Shown here in pieces: positions 50,848-58,841 of a stretch of DNA of 64,000 nucleotides. The notes below the pieces were generated by a model that saw only the letters and a list, made by a program, of their open reading frames with translations, had not been told where the DNA came from and did no database searches. Source of the DNA: Acidobacteriota bacterium (GTDB taxonomy: Bacteria > Acidobacteriota > Blastocatellia > Pyrinomonadales > Pyrinomonadaceae); contig CP065000.1 of the NCBI GenBank assembly GCA_016700075.1, positions 434,001-498,000 on the forward strand. Direction: 5' to 3'. Positions within the stretch are counted from its first letter, which is position 1. Each line of letters starts with the position of its first letter. The translations under genes were made by a program, and so were the position numbers.

Positions 50848-52506
50848 CTATTTGCCCATCCTCTTCTTATCTGCATCCCAAAACTCATCAGTTTCGAGAT
50901 AACGCGGCATTGTCGATGCGTTTCCGATTTCCCAACCGATAGCGAGGCCGAGTTCCGCATTCTGGATCATCGCATTCACATCCCACCAATCGTAATACTG
51001 ATCCGAAGGCTGATGGTAGTACTTCGCAGTGTAATTGCTGAAAAATTCGAGCGCGACACCTGTTAAGGCAGGTGTGAAATTGGAACCATGACGCAGCGAG
51101 ACCGCAGGCACACCGGCCTTAGCGAACGGGAAATGGTCCGATCGGAAGAAAAAGCCCTGTTCCGGCCGCATATCGCCTTGCAGCGTCATACTGCGTTCCG
51201 ATGCAACCGGCTGAACGATGGCATTAAGCGCTGACCGCTCAACGCCGAGAGCGGAGAAATCATCTGTCTTGCCAAAGAAATTGACCCCGTCGATATTAAC
51301 GTTGCCGGCGATCTTGTTCAGCGGAATGAGCGGATTCTGTGCGAAATACTCCGCACCGAGCAGGCCTTGCTCTTCTGCGGTCGGGAAAAGAATGTATGTC
51401 GAGCGTTTAGGGCGTTTATTTCGCGGTAACTTAGCAAGTGCCTCGCCGATGCCAAGCACCGCCGCCACACCTGAAGCATTGTCGTAAGCACCGTTGTAAA
51501 TCTTGTCACCCGATGCGTCGGGCTCTCCGATCCCAAGGTGGTCCCAATGTGCGGTGTAGAGTACGTATTCGTTCTTCAGCCGCCTGTCGCTTCCCTCGAC
51601 GATGCCGACGATATTTGGCGATTCGAATTCGGTCTTGGTCGCTTTGAGGTCGATCTTCGCCCGCAAGCCGGTATTTACAGGCTTGAAGCCACGTTTCTGT
51701 GCCGCGGCACTAAGCTCGTTCATATCCAATCCGGCTTTTTTAAGCATAGTATCAACAGCATCATTCGTCGCCCATGACATGAGCTGCAAAAACGGCCTCT
51801 TGTCGCCCGCACTCCTCGCGATCTCAGATCGCGGACCGCCGAAAGATGTTCGGACCACGTTCCAGCCGTAACCCGCCGATTCGGTGGTGTGGATCAGAAT
51901 AACGCCCGCAGCACCGCGGCGAGCGGCTTCTTCGTACTTATATGTCCAACGGCCGTAGTAGGTCAGTGCCTTTCCGCCGAAAAGGTTAGGTTCTGTTGCG
52001 GTCGCGGGCGGATCGTTGACCATTATAAGAAGGATCTTGCCGCGATAATCGTCCGCCGGGCCCGAATAATCATTCCAGTTGTAAAGCGGAGCGTCGATGC
52101 CGTAGCCCGCGAAGACCACCTCGGCATCGACCGAAACGTTATCTCTCTGGGCACCTGTCGTTGCAACGAAATCATCGCCAAAGTTGAACGATGTCGTTTC
52201 ATCGGAGCCTTTAGAGATGCTTAGTTTCGTCGCAGGATCGACCTTGTTGCCGACGAGCTTCACATTCTGAAAATAGCTTTTTCCATTGCCGGGCTTGACG
52301 CCGGCAGATCTCATCTGAGCGGCGATATAATCGGCGGCCTTCTTGCTGCCGGCGTTGCCGGGACCGCGGCCTTCCATCTCATCGGCAGAGAGGCGCTTTA
52401 CGCGTTCACGCATTTTTGCACCATCAAACCATGAGCTTCGGTCCTGGGCAAAAGCGGCACCGGCCGCAAATACTAGTAACAAAACAACCGAAATGTATTT
52501 TTTCAT
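50848..52506 (-). CDS. Secreted M28 family zinc aminopeptidase
   Basis: 552 residues. The signal peptide ends near 20 (AAGAAFAQ). A PA-like domain (FGGKALTYYGRWTYKYEEAARRGAAGVILIH) is inserted before the catalytic domain, which has all zinc ligands in order: TAHWDHLG (His), GAYDNASGVA (bridging Asp), TAEEQGLLGAEYF (catalytic Glu and ligand Glu), NIDGVN (Asp) and FRSDHFPFAKAGVP (His). Resembles other peptidases with a PA insert. metG begins 19 bases downstream of its stop; folE ends 7 bases upstream. Confidence 0.93.
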   Translation of the reverse strand: MKKYISVVLLLVFAAGAAFAQDRSSWFDGAKMRERVKRLSADEMEGRGPGNAGSKKAADYIAAQMRSAGVKPGNGKSYFQNVKLVGNKVDPATKLSISKGSDETTSFNFGDDFVATTGAQRDNVSVDAEVVFAGYGIDAPLYNWNDYSGPADDYRGKILLIMVNDPPATATEPNLFGGKALTYYGRWTYKYEEAARRGAAGVILIHTTESAGYGWNVVRTSFGGPRSEIARSAGDKRPFLQLMSWATNDAVDTMLKKAGLDMNELSAAAQKRGFKPVNTGLRAKIDLKATKTEFESPNIVGIVEGSDRRLKNEYVLYTAHWDHLGIGEPDASGDKIYNGAYDNASGVAAVLGIGEALAKLPRNKRPKRSTYILFPTAEEQGLLGAEYFAQNPLIPLNKIAGNVNIDGVNFFGKTDDFSALGVERSALNAIVQPVASERSMTLQGDMRPEQGFFFRSDHFPFAKAGVPAVSLRHGSNFTPALTGVALEFFSNYTAKYYHQPSDQYYDWWDVNAMIQNAELGLAIGWEIGNASTMPRYLETDEFWDADKKRMGK

Positions 52507-52513
52507 GTTCTTT

Positions 52514-53095
52514 CTATCCTTTGATCAGCGACATCGCCTCGGCACGCGTCCGCGGGTCGCTTCGGAATCCGCCTAAAACGGCCGATGTTATGGTCACCGC
52601 GCCGGGCTTTTTGACGCCGCGAAGGGTCATGCATGTGTGTTCAGCCTCGATAACGACCATCACTCCTATCGGGTCAAGACTATTAAAAAGCGTTTGCGCT
52701 ATCTCTTGTGTAAGCCGCTCCTGGACCTGCAGCCGCCGCGAGAAGACTTCTGCAATACGCGCCAATTTTGAAAGTCCGATTATTCGGCCGTTCTTTGGGA
52801 TATAGGCGATATGGCATTTGCCGGTAAATGGTGCAAGATGATGCTCACAAACCGACGCGATCGAAATGTCCTTTACCAGAACCATTTCGTCATGCGAATC
52901 GCCCGGCAGAGGAACTACATGTTCCGCAGGATCGACCCACATTCCTTCCGTAAGCTCGGCATAAAAATCTGCCACTCGTTCCGGCGTTTTCTTTAGCCCG
53001 TCGCGATTTGGGTCTTCGCCGATGCCTTCGAGGATCAGCCTGACACCGTCAGCGATCTTCCGCGTATCGAGCTTTCGTTTGCTGCTTCTTGCCAT
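52514..53095 (-). CDS. folE: GTP cyclohydrolase I
   Basis: 193 residues from ATG 53095 (MARSSKRKLDTRK); the longer frame runs through the argS promoter and is rejected. Converts GTP to dihydroneopterin triphosphate for folate and related pterins. GLKKTPERVADFY, the zinc ligands CEHHLAPF, GKCHIAYIPKNGRIIGLSKLARI, RLQVQERLTQEIA and the third ligand in AEHTCMTLRGVKKPG are all intact. The type I (zinc) form, not FolE2. Confidence 0.97.
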   Translation of the reverse strand: MARSSKRKLDTRKIADGVRLILEGIGEDPNRDGLKKTPERVADFYAELTEGMWVDPAEHVVPLPGDSHDEMVLVKDISIASVCEHHLAPFTGKCHIAYIPKNGRIIGLSKLARIAEVFSRRLQVQERLTQEIAQTLFNSLDPIGVMVVIEAEHTCMTLRGVKKPGAVTITSAVLGGFRSDPRTRAEAMSLIKG

Positions 53096-53113
53096 ATGCG
53101 CTGTAAAAGAATG

Positions 53114-53143
53114 AGTATAAGCCGAAGCAAAGCATTTGCCCAA
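53114..53143 (-). promoter_or_regulatory. folE promoter
   Basis: Minus strand TTGGGC (53143-53138), 18 bases, TATACT (53119-53114), about 19 bases before the folE ATG. Confidence 0.5.
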
Positions 53144-53146
53144 TCT

Positions 53147-53176
53147 TTGCGAAAGGACAGCGGAAGCACCTATAAT
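53147..53176 (+). promoter_or_regulatory. argS promoter
   Basis: TTGCGA (53147-53152), 18 bases, perfect TATAAT (53171-53176). The start near 53183 leaves only about 8 bases before the ATG at 53191, or 20 before that at 53203. Confidence 0.6.
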
Positions 53177-53190
53177 CATCGTTTTGCTTG

Positions 53191-55230
53191 ATGGACGCTG
53201 AGATGGCCCTAACCTTACTGCAAATTCAGACCTCGCTTCGCGAAAAACTCGCGTCGCTATCGAACGACCTCTTTGGAGTAGTGCCTGACATCGTCGCGGT
53301 GGAAACACCGCCAAAGACAGAGTTCGGCGATCTCGCGTTCCCTATTGCATTCGAACTTGCGAAAAAGATAAAGCAGGCGACCGGTGAAAAGAAGAATCCC
53401 CGCGAGATCGCACAAACGCTTAAAGAAGAGATCGAAAAGGAGGATCTTGTTCAGAAGGTGGACGTTGCAGGTGCCGGCTATCTGAATATTTTTGTCGATC
53501 GTGCCTTATTTTTGCCGCAAAACTCAGGCGCCGCTGTTGTAGGAGGACTGACCTCCGCGTCTCCTGACGCTCCAAAGGTCTGTGTTGAACACACTTCAGT
53601 CAATCCGAACAAAGCGGCACATATCGGCCACGTCCGAAATTCGGTCTTGGGCGACACTTTTCAGCGTATTCTCGGCTCCACCGGCAAACGCGTCGAGGTT
53701 CAAAATTACATTGACAACACAGGCGTCCAGGTTGCCGATGTCGTTGTCGGCTTCATCTATCTCGAAAACATGGGCCTGGATGAGATCAAGGCCCTTGATG
53801 AAAATCTGAAGGCCGAAGGCCGTTCTTTCGACTATTACTGCTGGGATCTTTACGCCCGAGTCGGACAGGAATATCAGGTCAACGACGCCCTAAAATCTAA
53901 GCGGGCCGAGGTTCTCCACGCCATTGAAGAAGGCGGTAATCAGACAGCCGAACTCGCCGACTACGTCGCGACGCGAAACGTTGAGTGCATCATCGCGACG
54001 ATGGAGAGGCTTGGCATCCGCTATGATCTTTTGCCGCGGGAATCCGAGATATTGCACCTGCATTTTTGGGATCGAGCGTTTGAGCAGATGAAACAGCTCG
54101 GCGTGATCCGGTACGAAAGCGAAGGCAACCACGTGGGCTGTTGGGTGATGCCATTCGACTCGCACGAAGGCACAGACGACCACGAGAACGACAAGATCCT
54201 CGTACGCTCGAACGGAACAGTTACATATACCGGCAAGGACATCGCCTATCAGATGTGGAAGCTGGGTATTCTGGGGCTCGATTTCAATTACAGGCTTTTT
54301 CACACGTATCCTGACGGAAAGGATGTATGGATTACAACCGGGCCGCAGGCTGCCAGCCTGCACGAGTCAAATGTCCCATCATTCGGCGGCGGTGAAACCA
54401 TCTACAACGTCATCGACACGCGTCAGTCGTATCCGCAGGAGGTCGTGAAAAAAGGTGTCGCGGCGATCTCGCCCGAACGCGGCGAAAAGGCCAGCGTGCA
54501 TCTTTCCTACGAAATGGTCGCTCTGTCCCCGGCGGCGGCTGTAGAGCTTGGCTTTGAGCTCTCCGAAGACGACCGCAAACGCACGTTCATTGAAATGAGC
54601 GGCCGCAAAGGCCTGGGAGTAAAGGCAGACGATCTGATCGACCGATTGGAAGAAAAGGCCATCGCCGAGGTCGAATCGCGTCACGCCGACGCGGCCGACG
54701 ACGAAAAACGGCATATCGGCCGTCAGATCGCTGTAGGCGCGTTGCGTTATTTTTTGCTCAAATTCACGCGCACCACGGTGATCGTCTTTGATTTTGCTGA
54801 AGCACTTTCGTTCGAAGGCGAAACAGGATGTTTTTGCCAATATTCCGCGGTCAGAGCGAATTCGATATTCCGCAAATTTGCAGAAACAGGCGGGAAAATG
54901 GAGGGCGTTGCGTCAGCGATCCAAGACGTTGACGCGTTGCGGGAAGTTTTTTCTGCCGATGACGGTGATGATATTTGGTCGCTCGCGGTCCTGGCGGCCC
55001 GGATCGAGGATGCGGCACGTCAGTCCGCCGCAGCAAATGAACCGTCAATACTTGCTAAATACGCGTTCAACCTCGCAAAAGCATTCAATCTTTTTTACCA
55101 TCGCCACAAGATATTGAGTGAGGCTGACGAGACTAAACGAGCGGTACTTTTGACGGTAACTGATATGGCGCGCATCTCTCTGACGCGCTCGCTCGAATTG
55201 TTAGGTATAGACGTTCCGGAGCGAATGTAA
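53191..55230 (+). CDS. argS: Arginine--tRNA ligase
   Basis: 679 residues. N-terminal Add1 domain (KTEFGDLAFPIAFELAKKI), class I catalytic core with VEHTSVNPNKAAHIGHVRNSVLGD (HIGH), FSYTGKDIAYQMWK-type motif, YNVIDTRQSY, and an anticodon-binding domain with FCQYSAVRANSI. No plain KMSKS, as in many ArgRS. Start choices are TTG 53188, ATG 53191 and ATG 53203. A 19-base palindrome at 54343-54361, shared with valS, codes GPQAASL before the FGGG loop. FolE is divergent, aroF follows. Confidence 0.95.
   Translation: MDAEMALTLLQIQTSLREKLASLSNDLFGVVPDIVAVETPPKTEFGDLAFPIAFELAKKIKQATGEKKNPREIAQTLKEEIEKEDLVQKVDVAGAGYLNIFVDRALFLPQNSGAAVVGGLTSASPDAPKVCVEHTSVNPNKAAHIGHVRNSVLGDTFQRILGSTGKRVEVQNYIDNTGVQVADVVVGFIYLENMGLDEIKALDENLKAEGRSFDYYCWDLYARVGQEYQVNDALKSKRAEVLHAIEEGGNQTAELADYVATRNVECIIATMERLGIRYDLLPRESEILHLHFWDRAFEQMKQLGVIRYESEGNHVGCWVMPFDSHEGTDDHENDKILVRSNGTVTYTGKDIAYQMWKLGILGLDFNYRLFHTYPDGKDVWITTGPQAASLHESNVPSFGGGETIYNVIDTRQSYPQEVVKKGVAAISPERGEKASVHLSYEMVALSPAAAVELGFELSEDDRKRTFIEMSGRKGLGVKADDLIDRLEEKAIAEVESRHADAADDEKRHIGRQIAVGALRYFLLKFTRTTVIVFDFAEALSFEGETGCFCQYSAVRANSIFRKFAETGGKMEGVASAIQDVDALREVFSADDGDDIWSLAVLAARIEDAARQSAAANEPSILAKYAFNLAKAFNLFYHRHKILSEADETKRAVLLTVTDMARISLTRSLELLGIDVPERM
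54343..54361. repeat. Palindrome GCAGGCTGnCAGCCTGC (in argS)
   Basis: One half-copy of the element seen in valS at 5483-5532: 19 bases starting CCGCAGGCTG, in frame, coding PQAASL. Insertion at a loop that varies in length among ArgRS proteins. Confidence 0.6.
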
Positions 55231-55303
55231 AGCTCCGCCGGGTTGCAAAAGTGGCGGCCCGGTCGGTAACTTTTAACTGCGGATACCCTGATCCGCCGCA
55301 TTT

Positions 55304-56338
55304 ATGCTGATAGTGATGAAACCGGAGGCTTCGGCCGCCGACATCGAAAATGTGATCCGCTCGGTCGAAGCACTCGGCTACTCCGGCCATACGCTCGAGG
55401 GCTCGGAGCGCACTGTAGTTGGTATAACCGGCAACAAGGGCTCTATCGACCCGGCTCATTTTGAGAATCTGCCGGGCGTTGCGGATACGGTCCGGGTAAC
55501 GCAGCCGTACAGACTGGCTACCGCAGACCCGCGCGACAAATATGCGGTCCCCGTAGGAAGTGCTTTCATCGGCGGCGGTCACTTCGCTATGATCGCGGGG
55601 CCGTGTGCATTGGAAGACAGAGAGCAAGTATTCCGCACCGCAAAAACTGTCGCTGAAAGCGGCGCAAAGTTTTTCCGCGGCGGAGCATTCAAGCCGCGAA
55701 CGTCTCCGTATGCCTTCCAAGGGCTCGGTATCGACGGGCTGAAAATGCTCGCTGCTGTCCGCGAAGAATTCGGCCTCAACATTATCACTGAGGCCCTTGA
55801 CGAACACGGCATCGATGCGGTCGTGGAATACGGCGACTGTGTACAGATCGGCGCTCGGAACATGCAGAATTTTTCGCTGCTTCGATATGCCGGGCAATGC
55901 GGAAAACCTGTTTTACTGAAACGCGGGCTTTCGGCAACTCTGGACGAGCTTCTGCTTGCGGCCGAATACATTCTTTCTGAAGGCAATCCGAACGTGATCT
56001 TATGCGAACGCGGTATCAGGACGTTTGCCTCTCATGCACGAAATACTCTTGACCTTTCCATCGTGCCGGCGGTCCAGCGAATGTCGCATCTGCCGATCAT
56101 TGTGGACCCATCGCACGGGACCGGAAAGAACTACATGGTCCCGGCACTTTCCCGAGCGGCGGTAGCTGTCGGGGCGGACGGGCTGATCATTGAGGTCCAT
56201 CCCTGCCCTGAGGACGCTATGTGTGACGGAGCTCAGGCTTTGAGGCCCGAACAGTTTCTTAAACTATCGACGGATATTGAAAGGATCAGAGATGCGGTGA
56301 ACAGCCCCGCAGCGGAAAGTGCCGACGCATCGCGTTGA
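55304..56338 (+). CDS. aroF: 3-deoxy-7-phosphoheptulonate synthase (type I-beta)
   Basis: 344 residues. First step of aromatic amino acid synthesis, joining PEP and erythrose 4-phosphate. An N-terminal ferredoxin-like regulatory domain (1-75) is followed by the barrel: FAMIAGPCALEDREQ, KFFRGGAFKPRTSPYAFQGLG, ITEALDEHGIDAV, DCVQIGARNMQNFSLLR, KPVLLKRGL, LCERGIRTF, IIVDPSHGTGK and EVHPCPEDAMCDGAQAL. The N-terminal domain suggests allosteric control, as in Thermotoga-type enzymes. A terminator follows. Confidence 0.96.
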   Translation: MLIVMKPEASAADIENVIRSVEALGYSGHTLEGSERTVVGITGNKGSIDPAHFENLPGVADTVRVTQPYRLATADPRDKYAVPVGSAFIGGGHFAMIAGPCALEDREQVFRTAKTVAESGAKFFRGGAFKPRTSPYAFQGLGIDGLKMLAAVREEFGLNIITEALDEHGIDAVVEYGDCVQIGARNMQNFSLLRYAGQCGKPVLLKRGLSATLDELLLAAEYILSEGNPNVILCERGIRTFASHARNTLDLSIVPAVQRMSHLPIIVDPSHGTGKNYMVPALSRAAVAVGADGLIIEVHPCPEDAMCDGAQALRPEQFLKLSTDIERIRDAVNSPAAESADASR

Positions 56339-56354
56339 CATCAGAATAAATGAG

Positions 56355-56400
56355 AAAAAGGCCAGCCCGCTTTGTCCTTGAACGCGAGCCGGCCTTTTTT
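56355..56400. terminator. Bidirectional Rho-independent terminator
   Basis: AAAAAGGCC/GGCCTTTTTT outer stem with inner CGC/GCG pairs and a 13-base loop. T-runs on both strands. It serves aroF and the convergent membrane-protein gene. Confidence 0.85.
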
Positions 56401-56425
56401 CTGTGCCCGTTCCGGCGCCATTTGC

Positions 56426-56812
56426 CTAGTTGGCCGGATCGAGCTTTATGAAACCGTAAGACTGAACGGCGAAACTTCCCAACAGCGCAACCATCAGCAA
56501 TGCCATTGGCAGCACTTGCGATAGTTCTGGCATCACGATACTGAAACCGCCGCCGACGAGCATTCCCGCCGCCAACACGGAAACACGACCCGCAGCCCAT
56601 TTGCCGAATACCGGCCTTTCAAAAACGGAAGGAAAGAAATATGGAAGAAAGGCTACCGCCAGAATCGCCGCCGACATCACTATGCCGTCGGGCGTCGAAA
56701 AGCGGGCAGCTCGAGCATATTCGACCGCAAGCAGAAAAAGCACAACCGCCGTGTCGATGCCGAAAAGTGAGAAGTAGTTCGTGTTGCCGGTGTTTGTCGT
56801 TTCGTGTTTCAT
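56426..56812 (-). CDS. Small four-helix membrane protein of unknown function
   Basis: 128 residues. A polar N-terminus of about 15 residues, then four hydrophobic helices (DTAVVLFLLAVEYARAA, GIVMSAAILAVAFLPYFF, AGRVSVLAAGMLVGGGFSIV, VLPMALLMVALLGSFAV). I do not recognise the family. The gene starts 29 bases after the XRE gene on the same strand, so it probably shares that gene's promoter and control. Confidence 0.75.
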   Translation of the reverse strand: MKHETTNTGNTNYFSLFGIDTAVVLFLLAVEYARAARFSTPDGIVMSAAILAVAFLPYFFPSVFERPVFGKWAAGRVSVLAAGMLVGGGFSIVMPELSQVLPMALLMVALLGSFAVQSYGFIKLDPAN

Positions 56813-56841
56813 GATGTTTTCGTCTCGAGTGGTTTATCGGA

Positions 56842-57231
56842 TCATTTTCCGGGTTTGCTGAACTGCTGATACGCGACGCGGAAAAGCTCAGAAAGAGCAT
56901 TCGCCGTCTCAGCCGACAGATTCTTGTCAGCACGAAGATGAGCGTCGATGATATCGGGCGTTGCTTCGTGCGGGTAATAAATTACCGGTTCGACGCCGTC
57001 TTCCTCCTGGCGGATCAGGCGATCAACAGGCATATCCAGCCATTTTGTAAGGCGTGCGATGTTGTCCGCATCGGGGCGACCTGTGCCGTTCTCGATACGC
57101 GACAGGGTTGAAGCCGATACTTCGGTCACATCGGCAACATCGCGAAGGCTCATCCCAAGCTCCTCGCGGCGACGTTTGATCGCCTTGCCGAGTTCGGCCG
57201 TGCTGATCAGACTTTCGTTCTTGAATGACAT
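56842..57231 (-). CDS. XRE-family repressor, DdrO-like architecture
   Basis: 129 residues. An N-terminal helix-turn-helix (AELGKAIKRRREELGMSLRDVADVTEVSASTLSRIENG) spans about 12-70. The C-terminal part (EATPDIIDAHLRADKNLSAETANALSELFRVAYQQF) is a short helical domain like those of regulators cleaved by IrrE/ImmA-type peptidases. DdrO of Deinococcus, also about 129 residues, has this plan and represses a Rad52-like gene (ddrA). AGGAG stands seven bases before the ATG. It is divergent from a Rad52-like gene over two operator-like palindromes. The DdrO parallel is inference; HTH function itself is certain. Confidence 0.88.
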   Translation of the reverse strand: MSFKNESLISTAELGKAIKRRREELGMSLRDVADVTEVSASTLSRIENGTGRPDADNIARLTKWLDMPVDRLIRQEEDGVEPVIYYPHEATPDIIDAHLRADKNLSAETANALSELFRVAYQQFSKPGK

Positions 57232-57296
57232 ATTTTTTCTCCTTTCTCCTCAATGAAGTCTAAGTGCCACAGATGCACTTTGCATTTCACAGATAA

Positions 57297-57325
57297 AACA
57301 TAGCACAAGGAATTTTTAAATGCAA
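57297..57325 (-). promoter_or_regulatory. Promoter of the XRE / membrane protein operon
   Basis: Minus strand TTGCAT (57325-57320), 17 bases, TATGTT (57302-57297). The -35 coincides with a TGCAACA half-site. Confidence 0.45.
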
Positions 57326-57330
57326 CACCT

Positions 57331-57348
57331 TGTTTCGCACTTGCAACA
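57331..57348. promoter_or_regulatory. Operator-like palindrome O1
   Basis: TGTTTCGC-AC-TTGCAACA, 8-2-8 layout, five of eight positions symmetric. It overlaps the -35 (TTGCAA, 57341-57346) of the plus-strand promoter. Confidence 0.5.
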
Positions 57349-57369
57349 ATAAAATTATTCTGATACATT
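57341..57369 (+). promoter_or_regulatory. Promoter of the Rad52-like gene
   Basis: TTGCAA (57341-57346), 17 bases, TACATT (57364-57369). Its -35 lies in O1 and its -10 end touches O2, the layout expected for repression. Confidence 0.45.
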
Positions 57370-57386
57370 GTTTCATAGATGCAACA
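57369..57386. promoter_or_regulatory. Operator-like palindrome O2
   Basis: TGTTTCAT-AG-ATGCAACA, 8-2-8 layout, seven of eight positions symmetric. 38 bases from O1 (same orientation). A third half-site, ATGCAACA, lies at 57320-57327. Confidence 0.55.
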
Positions 57387-57545
57387 TCTCAAAGAGATTG
57401 GGCATCAATTGAAAAGCTGAGTCGCACGGTCTGAAGTGCGGCGAACAGGGACCAAGGCTCTTTTCCGGGAATGGCAGTTCAGACCGGCCGATAAAGACAT
57501 CAGGAAATGAGAGTCGGTCCATTGATCCTAAGGAGACACAAAACG

Positions 57546-58244
57546 ATGAAACGAATTACGCAAAACGACACCACGACGCAAACACCAACGACAGAAGCAC
57601 AGGAAACTAACGTCCTCGATTTTTCGGGAACGCTCCGCGAATTGAAAAAGACCGTTGATCAGAACCTGATCCGCCAACGTGCCGGGCGCCGCGATCGCGA
57701 TGGCAACATTCACATGGTCGAATATGTCGAATGGCATACTGTCGCAGACATCCTGGACGAACATGCGCCGAACTGGGCACACACCGTAAAGGATATTCGT
57801 GCCATCGGCGACATCATCACAGTTACGGTCGCCATCACCATTGACGGCATCACCCGCGAAGGCATCGGCACCGGCCGAACCGCAAGCGAGACCGGGATCA
57901 AAAAGGCCGAACACGACGCACTAAAGCGTGCCGCGGTGAAATTCGGCATCGCCAGAGAGCTATACAAGCGTGAATTCGATACGGTCGAGCACGATGATGA
58001 ATCGACAATTCAACCAAGAGCAGTTCTCGACCCAATAGCGAAGAGTCTCGGCGACATGCTGACCGCGAAACAATTGGGCATGATCCGTGGTATGGCACGC
58101 GAGGCCGGCATTGATGCCGAGAATGAGTGCGTCGAGAAAATGAAATGTAAGGTCGAGGAACTCTCAAAACGAGGAGCCTCGCAGTTTATCGACCACCTGA
58201 AAACATTGCAGAGAAGCGTTGAGCCGATGCGAATGGCCGGCTAG
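57546..58244 (+). CDS. Rad52/Rad22-like single-strand annealing protein
   Basis: 232 residues from ATG 57546 (AAGGAG ten bases ahead). The N-terminal 40 residues are polar. The core VEYVEWHTVADILDEHAPNWAHTVKDIRAIGDIITVTVAITIDGITREGIGTG then ETGIKKAEHDALKRAAVKFGIARELY has the strand-strand-helix pattern and K-A-x-x-D-A-x-K-R-A motif of Rad52-fold annealing proteins (phage Rad52-like, DdrA). A C-terminal helical part (LTAKQLGMIRGMAREAGID...KVEELSKRGASQFIDHLK) resembles the tail seen in such proteins. Works presumably in DNA repair or recombination. No phage genes surround it. Confidence 0.8.
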   Translation: MKRITQNDTTTQTPTTEAQETNVLDFSGTLRELKKTVDQNLIRQRAGRRDRDGNIHMVEYVEWHTVADILDEHAPNWAHTVKDIRAIGDIITVTVAITIDGITREGIGTGRTASETGIKKAEHDALKRAAVKFGIARELYKREFDTVEHDDESTIQPRAVLDPIAKSLGDMLTAKQLGMIRGMAREAGIDAENECVEKMKCKVEELSKRGASQFIDHLKTLQRSVEPMRMAG

Positions 58245-58263
58245 TACTTCCCTGCTTACACAA

Positions 58264-58338
58264 GTTTTGAGCTGCGGCATTTTCTGTCCAACAATCCTCA
58301 AATGAAGCGTGAGAAACTCCCACGCCGCAGCTCAAAAC
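58264..58338. repeat. Long perfect inverted repeat between rad52-like and VOC genes
   Basis: Perfect 15-base arms GTTTTGAGCTGCGGC (58264-58278) and its complement (58324-58338), with a 45-base loop. It begins 20 bases after the Rad52-like stop. No T-run follows directly. Could be an RNA structure, a small transcript or a transposition scar. Confidence 0.6.
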
Positions 58339-58399
58339 CCTGTCTTGCAAATCGCTGAGTTTTGACACACAATACGAACGCTCAGCAATGGAGGAAATT

Positions 58400-58840
58400 A
58401 TGTCTGATGAAGCAACAGGTGCGGCAGGATCTGCCGGGCCGCAACACGGAAGTTTCTGCTGGACCGAGATAGGTGTAAAGGACGCCGCACGGTGCAAGGA
58501 GTTTTACAGTTCCATATTCGGCTGGACATGGCAGGACAGCAATGCCTCGGACGGCCCATTCGCATATCACGAGTTCTCGACCGGCGGCCCGTATCCTGCA
58601 GGCGGCCTTTATGAGATCGTGCCCGAAATGTGCGAGGACCCGAATGATCTGCCGCCGCCGCATTTTATGACGTACATTTCTGTCGACGATGTTGACGCCT
58701 ATGCAGCTAAAGCGGCAGAACTCGGCGGGACCGTGATACGGGAGCCAATGGACATTCCGAACACGGGACGTTTCGCGACGTTGAAGGATCCGACTGGAGC
58801 AATTTTTTCCATATTTACTATGCAGGAGGCGCAAAGCTGA
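58400..58840 (+). CDS. VOC superfamily (glyoxalase-like) protein 1
   Basis: 146 residues from ATG 58400, which has GGAGG five bases ahead; an ATG at 58388 overlaps this Shine-Dalgarno. Two beta-alpha-beta-beta-beta modules: GSFCWTEIGVKDAARCKEFYSSIFGWTWQD and PPPHFMTYISVDDVDAYAAKAAELGGTVIREPMDIPNTGRFATLKDPTGAIFSIF. It lacks the full metal set of glyoxalase I, and its role is unknown. Followed one base later by a second VOC gene. Confidence 0.87.
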   Translation: MSDEATGAAGSAGPQHGSFCWTEIGVKDAARCKEFYSSIFGWTWQDSNASDGPFAYHEFSTGGPYPAGGLYEIVPEMCEDPNDLPPPHFMTYISVDDVDAYAAKAAELGGTVIREPMDIPNTGRFATLKDPTGAIFSIFTMQEAQS

Positions 58841-58841
58841 A

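Larger units (their letters stand above)
57232..57545. other. Divergent control region between repressor and Rad52-like gene
   Basis: 314 bases. The left half (57290-57390) holds the two promoters and operator palindromes listed. The right half (57390-57530) is GC-normal and forms a long leader for the Rad52-like gene, with AAGGAG ten bases before its ATG. No further gene is seen. Confidence 0.6.

Noticed and set aside
55232..55275. Hairpin CCGGGTTGC/GCGGCCCGG after argS
   Set aside because: It has two G-T pairs and no adjacent T-run; too weak to call a terminator, and aroF is likely co-transcribed.
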